A stretch of 64,000 nt of DNA from JAXGXT01 sp040772665 (lineage in GTDB: Bacteria; Bacillota; Clostridia; Lachnospirales; Anaerotignaceae): positions 62,001 to 126,000 of the forward strand of contig JAXGXT010000002.1 in the NCBI GenBank assembly GCA_040772665.1, written 5' to 3'. Made by a program: the position numbers and the translations under genes. The notes beneath the pieces were generated by a model, which was not told the origin of the DNA, searched no databases, and was given only the letters and a program-made list of their open reading frames with translations. Positions 44,098 through 51,161 of this stretch are shown piece by piece; position 1 is the stretch's first letter; each line of letters starts with the position of its first letter.

Positions 44098-44262
44098 TAT
44101 TATACCACAAAAGCAAAAGAAAGCGGCGGCAAAGCAGACATTTTCTTTTGCCAATGTACGAATGAAACTTGAAAAGTTTTATGAGTAGTATAATCCGCTG
44201 TGATAACAGTGGCAGAGCCGTTTAGGCTCTCCTGCAAATGAAATTTGCAGATATTATACCAC
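44098..44262 (-). repeat. Hairpin repeat family A, full-length single copy with promoter facing the radical SAM gene
   Basis: Read on the minus strand it contains, in order, CTGCAAAT/ATTTGCAG, AGAGCC/GGCTCT, CCACTGTTATCACAGCGG, AAAACTTTTCAAGTTT and CAAAAGAAA/CTTTCTTTTG. It ends in TGGTATAATA at about 44097-44106, facing the start of the radical SAM gene 65 bp away. Another TGGTATAAT precedes the first hairpin. The rest of the 44034-44299 gap shows nothing else. Confidence 0.8.
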
Positions 44263-44299
44263 AAAAATATTTTCATTACAAAACTTAAAGGAGTGTAAA

Positions 44300-44647
44300 A
44301 TGAAGATTAAAAAGGCAATAATAGGAATAATAACAGGCATTGCCAATGGTCTTTTTGGAAGTGGGGGAGGAACAATTGCCGTTCCTGCATTTGAAATAAT
44401 TTTAAAGCTATCAGCTCATAAAAGCCATGCCACAGTTATTGCTTTAATTTTGCCTCTTTCCATAATTTCATCTTTTGTATATTTTAAAAAGGTTGAGGTT
44501 GAATGGATGAGCGTTTTATGGGTTAGCCTTGGGGGCACTATTGGCGGATATGTGGGGGCATCTGTTTTAAAAAAAATAAGCAATAAATGGCTTCACAGAA
44601 TTTTTGGAGCATTTATGCTTGCTGCGGCAGTGAGGATGATTTTATGA
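44300..44647 (+). CDS. TauE/SafE (TSUP) permease, first half protein
   Basis: It has 115 residues with about four membrane segments, one TauE/SafE repeat: GIITGIANGLFGSGGGTIAVPAFEIIL then HKSHATVIALILPLSIISSFVYF. Full TSUP proteins have two such repeats in about 250 residues; the second repeat is here a separate gene, overlapping by 4 nt. The two probably form a heterodimeric transporter for a sulfur or organic anion, by family. AAGGAG precedes the ATG. Confidence 0.88.
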   Translation: MKIKKAIIGIITGIANGLFGSGGGTIAVPAFEIILKLSAHKSHATVIALILPLSIISSFVYFKKVEVEWMSVLWVSLGGTIGGYVGASVLKKISNKWLHRIFGAFMLAAAVRMIL

Positions 44648-44988
44648 TGTATGTTGCTATAGGGTTTGCAAGCGGAATAATAAGCGGCATGGGAATAGGC
44701 GGAGGAGCAATTCTCATTCCCGCATTATCTTTTTTAATGGACACTCCCCAACAGCAAGCACAGATGATAAATTTATTGTTTTTTATTCCAACTGCAACTG
44801 CAGCTTTGATAAAACACAAAAAGGAGGGGAATATAGATTTCAAGGTTGCAAAGCCTGTTATTTTTTATGGGGTAATAGGTGCTGTTTTAGGTGCTTTTAT
44901 TGCTGTTAATATGGAGGCTGATTTATTAAGAAAGTTTTTCGGTGGTTTTTTATTTTTTATGGGAATAGCAGAAATATTTAAAAAATAG
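44644..44988 (+). CDS. TauE/SafE (TSUP) permease, second half protein
   Basis: It has 114 residues with about four membrane segments: IGFASGIISGMGIGGGAILIPALSFLMDTPQQQAQMINLLFFIPTATAALI. It is the pair of the preceding gene. I chose the ATG at 44644, in an ATGA overlap with the first gene and with GAGG just upstream, over the ATG at 44587, which would start deep inside that gene. Confidence 0.88.
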   Translation: MMYVAIGFASGIISGMGIGGGAILIPALSFLMDTPQQQAQMINLLFFIPTATAALIKHKKEGNIDFKVAKPVIFYGVIGAVLGAFIAVNMEADLLRKFFGGFLFFMGIAEIFKK

Positions 44989-44999
44989 GAGGATTTGAA

Positions 45000-45170
45000 A
45001 TGAAACTTGTTGAATTTGAAATGATGAAAAGAGAATTTATGGGTGCTGACGATAACAAAAAAATTCAAATGTATATATCCACAGAAGGTTTAACAGAGGA
45101 GCAATATACACAGCTTTTAAGACTTTTCCCCTTAGAAAAAATTAAGGATTTAGAAAAAGCAATGCAATAA
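45000..45170 (+). CDS. Small unknown protein (56 residues)
   Basis: The ORF begins ATG after AGGAGG at the right spacing and lies 11 nt after the TSUP pair. It encodes a charged helical protein, MKLVEFEMMKREFMGADDNKK ... EGLTEEQYTQLLRLFPLEKIKDLEKAMQ. No known family was recognised. A strong terminator follows 8 nt after the stop, consistent with a real last gene of the operon. Confidence 0.65.
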   Translation: MKLVEFEMMKREFMGADDNKKIQMYISTEGLTEEQYTQLLRLFPLEKIKDLEKAMQ

Positions 45171-45177
45171 ACGTAAT

Positions 45178-45213
45178 GGGTGTGCAGTGATGCACACCCA
45201 AGTTTTATTTTTG
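45178..45213 (+). terminator. Terminator after the TSUP operon
   Basis: The perfect stem GGGTGTGCA/TGCACACCC has a GTGA loop and is followed by a T-rich tail. Confidence 0.9.
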
Positions 45214-45701
45214 TTAAAGCCAGTAATTGTTTTAAAGTTTGGTATGTTATGGTATAATTAATCACAAATTGCATTTGTGAAAGAGCCTAAACGGCTCTGC
45301 CGCTGTTATCACAGCGGATTATACTACTCATAAAACTTTTTAAGTTTTATTCGTCCTTTGGCAAAAGAAAATGTCGGCGTTGCCGTCGCTTTCTTTTGTT
45401 CTTATGGTATAATATCTGCAAATTTCATTTGCAGGAGAGCCTAAACGGCTCTGCCGCTGTTATCACAGCGGATTATACTACTCATAAAACTTTTTAAGTT
45501 TTATTCGTCCTTTGGCAAAAGAAAATGTCGGCGTTGCCGTCGCTTTCTTTTGTTCTTTATGGTATAATATCTGCAAATTTCATTTGCAGGAAGCCTAACT
45601 ATCTGCCGCTTTATAGATTATACTACTCATAAAACTTTTTAAGTTTCATTCGTATATTGACAAAAGAAAATGTCGGATTTACCGCCGCTTTCTTTTGTTT
45701 T

Positions 45702-45712
45702 TATGGTATAAT
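45702..45712 (+). promoter_or_regulatory. Extended -10 promoter at the end of the repeat array
   Basis: TATGGTATAAT has a TGG extension before TATAAT. It is the last of the copies that bound the units and lies about 60 bp before the start of the 45775-49369 gene cluster. There is no matching -35. Confidence 0.55.
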
Positions 45713-45774
45713 ATTAAAGATAAAATCTATATTTTATAGATTTGGGCTGTAAAATTATTAGGGGTGTGTATGGG

Positions 45775-46083
45775 ATGAATTTTATTGAAAACCTTTTTGT
45801 TGATAATAATATTAAGGACTTTTCGACAGTAATTTATGCCTTAAAAAAAGGTGTTGCTGTTTATAACATTTATGTTATTTTTATTGACGAAAACTCAAAC
45901 TCACTTGCTCAAATAATGTCCAGCGCTTGTTTTTTAAAATTGAACACAAACAAAAACTTTAAAATCATAGGAGTTTCTTCAGGTGAGAAAGGGGCACAAA
46001 GACTTTTTAGCGGCATAATAGAATATTGTGTTAAAGAGGGTGTATCCATTTGTGATTTTAAAGAGTTTATTATTAAGGAGTAG
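45775..46083 (+). CDS. Unknown protein (102 residues)
   Basis: It was not recognised. The protein is soluble, alternating strand and helix: FSTVIYALKKGVAVYNIYVIFIDENSNSLAQIMSSACFLK, then KIIGVSSGEKGAQRLFSGIIEYCVKEG. I chose the ATG at 45775, with AGGGGTG upstream, over one at 45742. It is first in a close-packed group with the Lit-like, DUF2953, ytfJ and CARF genes (gap to the next gene: 2 nt). Confidence 0.75.
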   Translation: MNFIENLFVDNNIKDFSTVIYALKKGVAVYNIYVIFIDENSNSLAQIMSSACFLKLNTNKNFKIIGVSSGEKGAQRLFSGIIEYCVKEGVSICDFKEFIIKE

Positions 46084-46085
46084 TC

Positions 46086-46787
46086 ATGAAAAAGGTTTTA
46101 AGTTATTTTTTAGGAATGATTACGGTGAGCGCCATTATAATCATAACTCTTTTTACTTCTATTGAAATTGCTGCATTTAGTGATTTAAAATTTTATTCAA
46201 AGGAATATTCAAAGAATAATGTATATTCCATCATAGATATTGAAGAAAAAGAATTGATGGATATAACTGTTCATCTTCTTGATTATATGAAGGATAAAAA
46301 AGAAAATCTTAATATTAAAGCTGTTGTAGGCGGAAAAGAAGAAGAGTTTTTTAATGAAAAAGAAAAAACCCATATGGTTGATGTTAAAAATCTTTTTTTA
46401 ATGGCAATAGCTTTAAGGCGATTTGCTGTTATGGCTATAATACTTTCAATAATTCTGATTAAAGGTATGGGTTTAGACATAAAAAGAATTTTAAGCCGCT
46501 GTGTTATATTTGGGTTTTTAGGGTTTTTTATATTTTTTCTTTTATTGTATGTTGCTATATCACGTGATTTTTTCAGTGTTTTTATTAAGTTTCACGAAAT
46601 ATTTTTCACAAATGAGTTGTGGGTTTTAAATCCTGAAACCGATAGGCTTATAATGATGGTTCCCGAGGAGTTTTTTTATGATGTTACTGTAAGAATAGGA
46701 ATAATATTTTTTGTTGTTAATATTACTATTTTTTTTATTTCTCTGATAGTATTATTAAAGGAGAGGAAATTAAAAAGATTTTTATAA
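46086..46787 (+). CDS. DUF1461/TIGR01906 membrane protein, Lit-like lipoprotein transacylase
   Basis: It has 233 residues with four membrane segments (about 5-25, 108-128, 137-158 and 203-224). The conserved family features are FNEKEKTHMVDVKNL with His96 and FHEIFFTNELWVLNPETDRLIMMVPEEFFYD with His170. Lit of Enterococcus and Bacillus, which moves an acyl chain within lipoproteins to give the lyso form, belongs to this family, and two His residues are thought to be catalytic. Whether this protein has that activity is inferred. Confidence 0.78.
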   Translation: MKKVLSYFLGMITVSAIIIITLFTSIEIAAFSDLKFYSKEYSKNNVYSIIDIEEKELMDITVHLLDYMKDKKENLNIKAVVGGKEEEFFNEKEKTHMVDVKNLFLMAIALRRFAVMAIILSIILIKGMGLDIKRILSRCVIFGFLGFFIFFLLLYVAISRDFFSVFIKFHEIFFTNELWVLNPETDRLIMMVPEEFFYDVTVRIGIIFFVVNITIFFISLIVLLKERKLKRFL

Positions 46788-46813
46788 TAAATTGCAGGTG
46801 ACAGGTGGTATAG

Positions 46814-47725
46814 ATGGACATATTTTTAAGTGTTCTGTTAATTCTTTTAAAAATAATAGGAACAATACTTTTGGCGTTAATTGCAGTTTTATTTTTAATT
46901 ATATGCATTGTGTTTTTCGTGCCCGTAATATACAAAATTCAGGCTGAAAAATATAAGGAGATACAAGGAGATTTAATTGTAAAATGGCTTTTTGGTGCAA
47001 TTAAAGTTATTGTTGCTGTTTCAAGCTCAGAACCCATATTAAAAATATTTATTTTTGGGAAAGAGCTATCCTTTAACAAAAAAGAAAAGAAAAAAGGTGC
47101 AAAAAAAGAGAAGAAGAGAAAAAAGAAAAAAGTAAAAGTAACGCAAACACCTTCTTTTGAAAATAAAGAGGCTCCTACGGTTTTATTTATAGAAGAGCCG
47201 AAAAAGGATGAAGAATTAAAAAAAGAAACATTAGAAGAAACAACAGATTCACCTGTATATAAAAGAATTAAAATGAGCCGAATTGAAGAACCTAAAATTG
47301 AAAAATCTCTTAAAAACAAGAAAAAACCTTTTAAAGAAAAAGAAAAAAAACAGGAAAATTCATATTTAAAATATTTGAAAGAAATGAGTCTGGAAGAAAA
47401 GAAAGGTTTTGTAAAAGTTATTTTTAAGTTTATAAAAAGAATATTCAAAGGTGTTTTACCTAAAAAAATTAAAATTGACGGTGTTGTAGGAACAGGAGAT
47501 CCATACTTTACAGGGCAGATTTTAGCGGCGGCGGCTATTATTAAGGGAATGACAAACAGCGATATAAACATAAAAGGCAAGTTTGATGAGGAATTTTTAG
47601 AAGGCAAAATTTTTATTGAAGGCAAGATTTTTATTTGCAGCTTTGTTTATGCTTTAATTGGACTTGTAATTCAAAAACCTGTTAAAAAACTAATAAAAAT
47701 ATATCTGAAAGGTGAAGGTGAATAA
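46814..47725 (+). CDS. DUF2953 protein (YtfI-like)
   Basis: It has 303 residues. An N-terminal membrane segment (VLLILLKIIGTILLALIAVLFLIICIVFFVPV) is followed by a long, strongly basic low-complexity linker (about 90-190, many Lys/Glu). The conserved DUF2953 C-terminal domain contains KKIKIDGVVGTGDPYFTGQILAAAAII, then repeats of EGKIFIEGKIFICS. YtfI lies beside YtfJ in Bacillus, and the same pairing holds here. The function is unknown but linked to sporulation by context. No terminator separates it from ytfJ. Confidence 0.85.
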   Translation: MDIFLSVLLILLKIIGTILLALIAVLFLIICIVFFVPVIYKIQAEKYKEIQGDLIVKWLFGAIKVIVAVSSSEPILKIFIFGKELSFNKKEKKKGAKKEKKRKKKKVKVTQTPSFENKEAPTVLFIEEPKKDEELKKETLEETTDSPVYKRIKMSRIEEPKIEKSLKNKKKPFKEKEKKQENSYLKYLKEMSLEEKKGFVKVIFKFIKRIFKGVLPKKIKIDGVVGTGDPYFTGQILAAAAIIKGMTNSDINIKGKFDEEFLEGKIFIEGKIFICSFVYALIGLVIQKPVKKLIKIYLKGEGE

Positions 47726-47727
47726 AA

Positions 47728-48123
47728 ATGGGAGCTAATATAAGCGGCAGTCTTGAGGCTTTATGCCAAAGGCTTGATGAGTTTGTTTCAACAAAAACAG
47801 TTGTGGGAGAGGCGATAACAATTGGTGACATAGTGCTTTTGCCCCTTATTGAAGTTGCGTTTGGAATGGGAGTTGGGGCAGGAGAGGTTGATAAAAAAAA
47901 TAATGAGGCAGGCGGAATGGGCGCTAAGATAACACCCAGCGCTGTTATTGCCATTTCTAACGGAAATGTTCAGCTTATAAACATTAAAAATCAAGATGCT
48001 GTTAACAAGCTTATTGATATGGTTCCGGGAGTTATAAACAAACTTAATTTTGGTTCTGATTTTGGCAAGAAGAAACAAAATGATGAAGAAGTTAAATTTG
48101 AGGAAAAAATTATTGTGGAATAA
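47728..48123 (+). CDS. ytfJ: GerW family sporulation protein (YtfJ)
   Basis: This is a sporulation and germination-related protein of 131 residues. The conserved core is VSTKTVVGEAITIGDIVLLPLIEVAFGMGVGAGE, followed by GGMGAKITPSAVIAISNGNVQLINIKNQDAVNKLIDMVP. It begins 2 nt after the DUF2953 gene. It is expected to be forespore-made by analogy with Bacillus. Confidence 0.92.
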   Translation: MGANISGSLEALCQRLDEFVSTKTVVGEAITIGDIVLLPLIEVAFGMGVGAGEVDKKNNEAGGMGAKITPSAVIAISNGNVQLINIKNQDAVNKLIDMVPGVINKLNFGSDFGKKKQNDEEVKFEEKIIVE

Positions 48124-48175
48124 ATTTGCTGTAAACTAATTTAAAAATAAAACTCACAGAAAAGAGGAGTTAAAT

Positions 48176-49369
48176 ATGACAACGGTGATAGAGTTTTATG
48201 ACAAGGATGTAATTAAGAATATTCTTGGTGTGCTTAGTTACAAGCCTGACAAAGTGGTGTATATATACGATAGTGAACTTAGGGATATGAACAGATTTGT
48301 TAGCCTTGAGAAATGTTTTAAGAAATACTTTCCTGAAATTCAGGTGGAAAAACGATCTGTAAATATACTTAGTGTTAATGATATTATAGATACAACAGGG
48401 GATGTTTTAAAAGAAAATGAAAATTGCATTGTTGATTTAACAGGCGGAAGCGAGCTTATGATTATAGGCGGCTACAGAGCTGCCTGTGAAAATAATGCAA
48501 AGCTTATTTATGTGGACATTATAAAGGGGCAAATCTTAGACATTAAAACAGGGAAAGAGGTTTTAAAAACAGCAACAATGACTCTTGAAGATTTTGTTGA
48601 TGCACGTGGTGCTCAGTTTATAGGTACATCTCATGACGAGCCTGTTGAAGAAGAGTTTGACAGAATTCTTACTATGTGCAGATATTTATTTACCCATTTA
48701 AACAAATGGAAAAAAACATGCACATTTCTTCAGGTGGCAATGTCCAACTCCTCGTCGGGGGAGGTTGATTTAAGAATTCGCTCAGAAATCAAGCAGAAAG
48801 ATGGAAGACGGCTTAGCCCATATGAAGAAACACTTTTTGAGTTTCAAAAGAATGGGTTTATAAAAGATTTATATTTTTCAGGAAAATATGTTGTATTTAC
48901 TTTTTGCTCTAAAAGATATAAATCATATATGATAAATTATGGTGTTTGGCTTGAAATGTATGTTTATATACATGCTAAAAGAACTAAAATGTTTCAGGAT
49001 GTTAAGCTTGGAACTATGATTGACTGGGATGCATATGACGGAAAAATTGTTGCAGGAAATGAAATAGATGTAATTTTGCAAGACGGAAGCATGCCTGTTT
49101 TTATAAGCTGCAAATTAAGAGCTGCTGATACTGCTGCTCTTAATGAGCTTACAATCGCTAAAAAAAGGCTTGGAGGGTGGTTTAGCAAAAGCGTGATTGT
49201 ATGCTTTGGTGAAGATAAAACCCTTAAAAACGGTACATATAATAGAGCCCGTGAGCTGGGTATAGAAATGCTTGATAAATCTGATGTTTTAAGCAATAAT
49301 TTTGGAGAACGTCTTGTTAACGCAATCAAATCTCATGATTTAGTAAACCTTAAGTGGAAAAAGATATAA
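48176..49369 (+). CDS. Stand-alone CARF-domain nuclease (DUF1887, Card1/Can2-like)
   Basis: It has 397 residues. The N-terminal CARF-like Rossmann domain (about 1-140) has KPDKVVYIYDSE at its first strand end and the ligand-binding motif VDLTGGSELM at about 86-95, as in sensors of cyclic oligoadenylates. The central part (about 160-250) is helical. The C-terminal PD-(D/E)xK nuclease core has Glu260 (GVWLE), Glu296 and Asp298 (GNEIDVIL), then Lys313 (VFISCKL), all intact. In Card1/Can2, cyclic tetra-adenylate made by type III CRISPR Cas10 turns on DNA/RNA cleavage. No cas gene, Cas10 or CRISPR array is present in this window. GAGGAG precedes the ATG; it lies 52 nt after ytfJ and may share its transcript. 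Confidence 0.87.
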   Translation: MTTVIEFYDKDVIKNILGVLSYKPDKVVYIYDSELRDMNRFVSLEKCFKKYFPEIQVEKRSVNILSVNDIIDTTGDVLKENENCIVDLTGGSELMIIGGYRAACENNAKLIYVDIIKGQILDIKTGKEVLKTATMTLEDFVDARGAQFIGTSHDEPVEEEFDRILTMCRYLFTHLNKWKKTCTFLQVAMSNSSSGEVDLRIRSEIKQKDGRRLSPYEETLFEFQKNGFIKDLYFSGKYVVFTFCSKRYKSYMINYGVWLEMYVYIHAKRTKMFQDVKLGTMIDWDAYDGKIVAGNEIDVILQDGSMPVFISCKLRAADTAALNELTIAKKRLGGWFSKSVIVCFGEDKTLKNGTYNRARELGIEMLDKSDVLSNNFGERLVNAIKSHDLVNLKWKKI

Positions 49370-49520
49370 ACATATGGCTATGGAAAGCTTGGAAACTGCA
49401 AAATAATAAATTTTTTAAAAATAAATAAAACTTTTATTTTTATTGACATCAATTGCTTTTATGCTTAGATAAAATTAATATTAAAAAAAATAATTATAAG
49501 TACATCTTATTTTGCAAAAA

Positions 49521-49557
49521 AATGTTGGAACGAATTTTATCGTTCCAACATTTTTTA
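49521..49557. terminator. Bidirectional terminator between the CARF gene and ychF
   Basis: The perfect stem AATGTTGGAACG/CGTTCCAACATT is followed by T-runs; the genes are convergent. Confidence 0.92.
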
Positions 49558-49574
49558 TAAAAGTTTTTTGCAGT

Positions 49575-50672
49575 TTATACATTAAACCTAAACAAAATTA
49601 CGTCCCCGTCTTTTACCACATATTCTTTGCCTTCACTTTTCACAAGACCTTGTTCACGGGCAATATTGTATGAACCAAGCCTGTCCAAATCGGCAAAGGA
49701 AACAATCTCTGCACGAATAAATCCACGTTCAAAATCACTGTGTATTTTCCCTGCGGCTTGGGGAGCCTTTGTGCCTTGCTTGATTGTCCATGCTCTTGTT
49801 TCTTGAGGGCCTGCTGTTAAATAGCTTATAAGGCCTAAAAGCTTATAGCTTGCGGAAATAAGCCTGTCAAGACCGCTTTCCTTAACACCTAATTCCTCTA
49901 AAAAGATCTTTTTTTCTTCAGGCTCTAAATCGCTCATTTCTTCTTCAATTTTTGCACAAAGAACAAAGACTTCCGAACCTTCTTCGGCTGCATATTTACG
50001 AACGGCTTTAACGTTTTCATTTGTCGCACCATCGTCAGCTAAATCTTCTTCTGTAACATTTGAAGCATATAAAACAGGTTTTGCCGTAAGAAGGGTGAGG
50101 CTTTCAACAAAAGCTCTATCTTCTGCACTATCAAATTCCACAGCCCTTGCAGATTTTCCATTTTCTAATTCTTCTTTAAGTTTTTCAAGAACATCAAGCT
50201 CTTTTTGAAGGCTTTTATCTGCCTTGGCACTTTTTGAGGTTTTAGAAATTCTGCGTTCTAAAATTTCAAGGTCTGAAAAAATAAGTTCAAGGTTAATTGT
50301 TTCTATATCTCTTATTGGGCCTATGCTTCCGTCAACATGGATAACATTTGGGTCTTCAAAACAACGTACAACGTGAACAATGGCATCAACCTCACGTATA
50401 TGGCTTAAAAACTTGTTGCCAAGACCTTCGCCTTTGCTGGCACCTTTAACAAGCCCTGCTATATCAACAAATTCAATAACAGCCGGAAGTATTTTTTGTG
50501 AAGAATAAAGTTCTGCAAGCCTGTCAAGGCGGCCATCAGGAACAGTAACAACCCCTATGTTAGGGTCAATGGTGCAAAAAGGGTAGTTGGCAGCTTCTGC
50601 TTTGCCTACTGTCATGGAGTTAAAGAGGGTGGATTTTCCCACATTTGGAAGCCCCACAATTCCTAATTTCAT
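49575..50672 (-). CDS. ychF: Redox-regulated ATPase YchF (Obg-related)
   Basis: This is a P-loop ATPase of the Obg group that binds ribosomes. It has 365 residues: G1 GLPNVGKSTLFN, G3 DIAGLVKGASKGEGLGNKFLSHIREVDAI and the C-terminal TGS domain (RAWTIKQGTKAPQAAGKIHSDFERGFIRAE). It lacks the NKxD specificity motif, as YchF does. A small ORF lies just upstream on the same strand. Confidence 0.96.
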   Translation of the reverse strand: MKLGIVGLPNVGKSTLFNSMTVGKAEAANYPFCTIDPNIGVVTVPDGRLDRLAELYSSQKILPAVIEFVDIAGLVKGASKGEGLGNKFLSHIREVDAIVHVVRCFEDPNVIHVDGSIGPIRDIETINLELIFSDLEILERRISKTSKSAKADKSLQKELDVLEKLKEELENGKSARAVEFDSAEDRAFVESLTLLTAKPVLYASNVTEEDLADDGATNENVKAVRKYAAEEGSEVFVLCAKIEEEMSDLEPEEKKIFLEELGVKESGLDRLISASYKLLGLISYLTAGPQETRAWTIKQGTKAPQAAGKIHSDFERGFIRAEIVSFADLDRLGSYNIAREQGLVKSEGKEYVVKDGDVILFRFNV

Positions 50673-50749
50673 ATAATTCGTCCTTTCTTTGGTTAAACGC
50701 TAAAAGTAATTATACTTTATTCAGGTTTAAATGGCAACCAAAAGAAAGG

Positions 50750-50914
50750 CTATTTTCTTTTTCTAAACTTGAATTTCAGCTTTATTGTGTAAAGCATTAA
50801 AAAAATAACAGCTTTTAGTATTGTTTTTTTCTTTTCTTCTTTTGTTATATAAGTTCCGTAAGAAGGGGGGTCTGAAATTTCTTTTGGTTTAATTCTATAG
50901 TATTGGTTTATCAA
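50750..50914 (-). CDS. Small unknown protein (54 residues, TTG start)
   Basis: Read on the minus strand, GGAGG is spaced 7 nt before a TTG start. The product, MINQYYRIKPKEISDPPSY...KKKTILKAVIFLMLYTIKLKFKFRKRK, has one short hydrophobic stretch (AVIFLMLYTI) flanked by basic residues. It has no known relative that I recognise. It stops about 78 nt before ychF on the same strand, so the two may be cotranscribed. Confidence 0.5.
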   Translation of the reverse strand: MINQYYRIKPKEISDPPSYGTYITKEEKKKTILKAVIFLMLYTIKLKFKFRKRK

Positions 50915-51092
50915 GCTGCACCTCCGAAGATACTATCAATAAAAATAAAAGAAGGTATAATTAAAATAAAAATTTCTTTTAACAGTGAATAAATTAATAA
51001 GCTGTGCTTTTAAAATAAAATTTATAAATATTATATCCGTAAATGAAGTTTTTTACAATAGCACTTAACCAAGCTGTTATGTATTTATAAAC

Positions 51093-51123
51093 AAAAAAAT
51101 GAGCCGCTTTTTAAAAGCGGCTC
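51093..51123 (-). terminator. Terminator of dctP
   Basis: The stem GAGCCGCTTT/AAAGCGGCTC is followed on the minus strand by a run of seven T. Confidence 0.88.
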
Positions 51124-51161
51124 ACTGATTTTTTATTTGAGAATTTTAGCAAAGCTTTAAA

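Larger units (their letters stand above)
45171..45774. repeat. Tandem array of three hairpin repeat units (family A)
   Basis: This 604-bp gap has no gene. After the terminator it carries three head-to-tail units: 45261-45415 (155 bp), 45416-45570 (155 bp) and 45571-45714 (about 144 bp, more divergent). Each unit contains five hairpins: CTGCAAAT/ATTTGCAG (varied in unit 1), AGAGCC/GGCTCT, CCGCTGT/ACAGCGG, AAAACTT/AAGTTTT and CAAAAGAAA/TTTCTTTTG. Each unit is bounded by TATGGTATAAT, an extended -10. Units 1 and 2 are nearly identical, so amplification is recent; unit 3 has decayed stems. The last TATGGTATAAT (45702-45712) faces the gene at 45775. Confidence 0.88.

Noticed and set aside
45248..45714. 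Tandem repeat array considered as a CRISPR array or integron cassette array
   Set aside because: Units are about 155 bp, almost identical over the whole length, and have no short repeat/unique spacer pattern; no cas genes, integrase or attI-like site is near.
46939..47625. Long minus-strand frame of 228 codons opposite the DUF2953 gene
   Set aside because: It is Ser/Phe-rich, complementary to the Lys/Glu-rich linker on the plus strand, without a ribosome-binding site; an antisense shadow.
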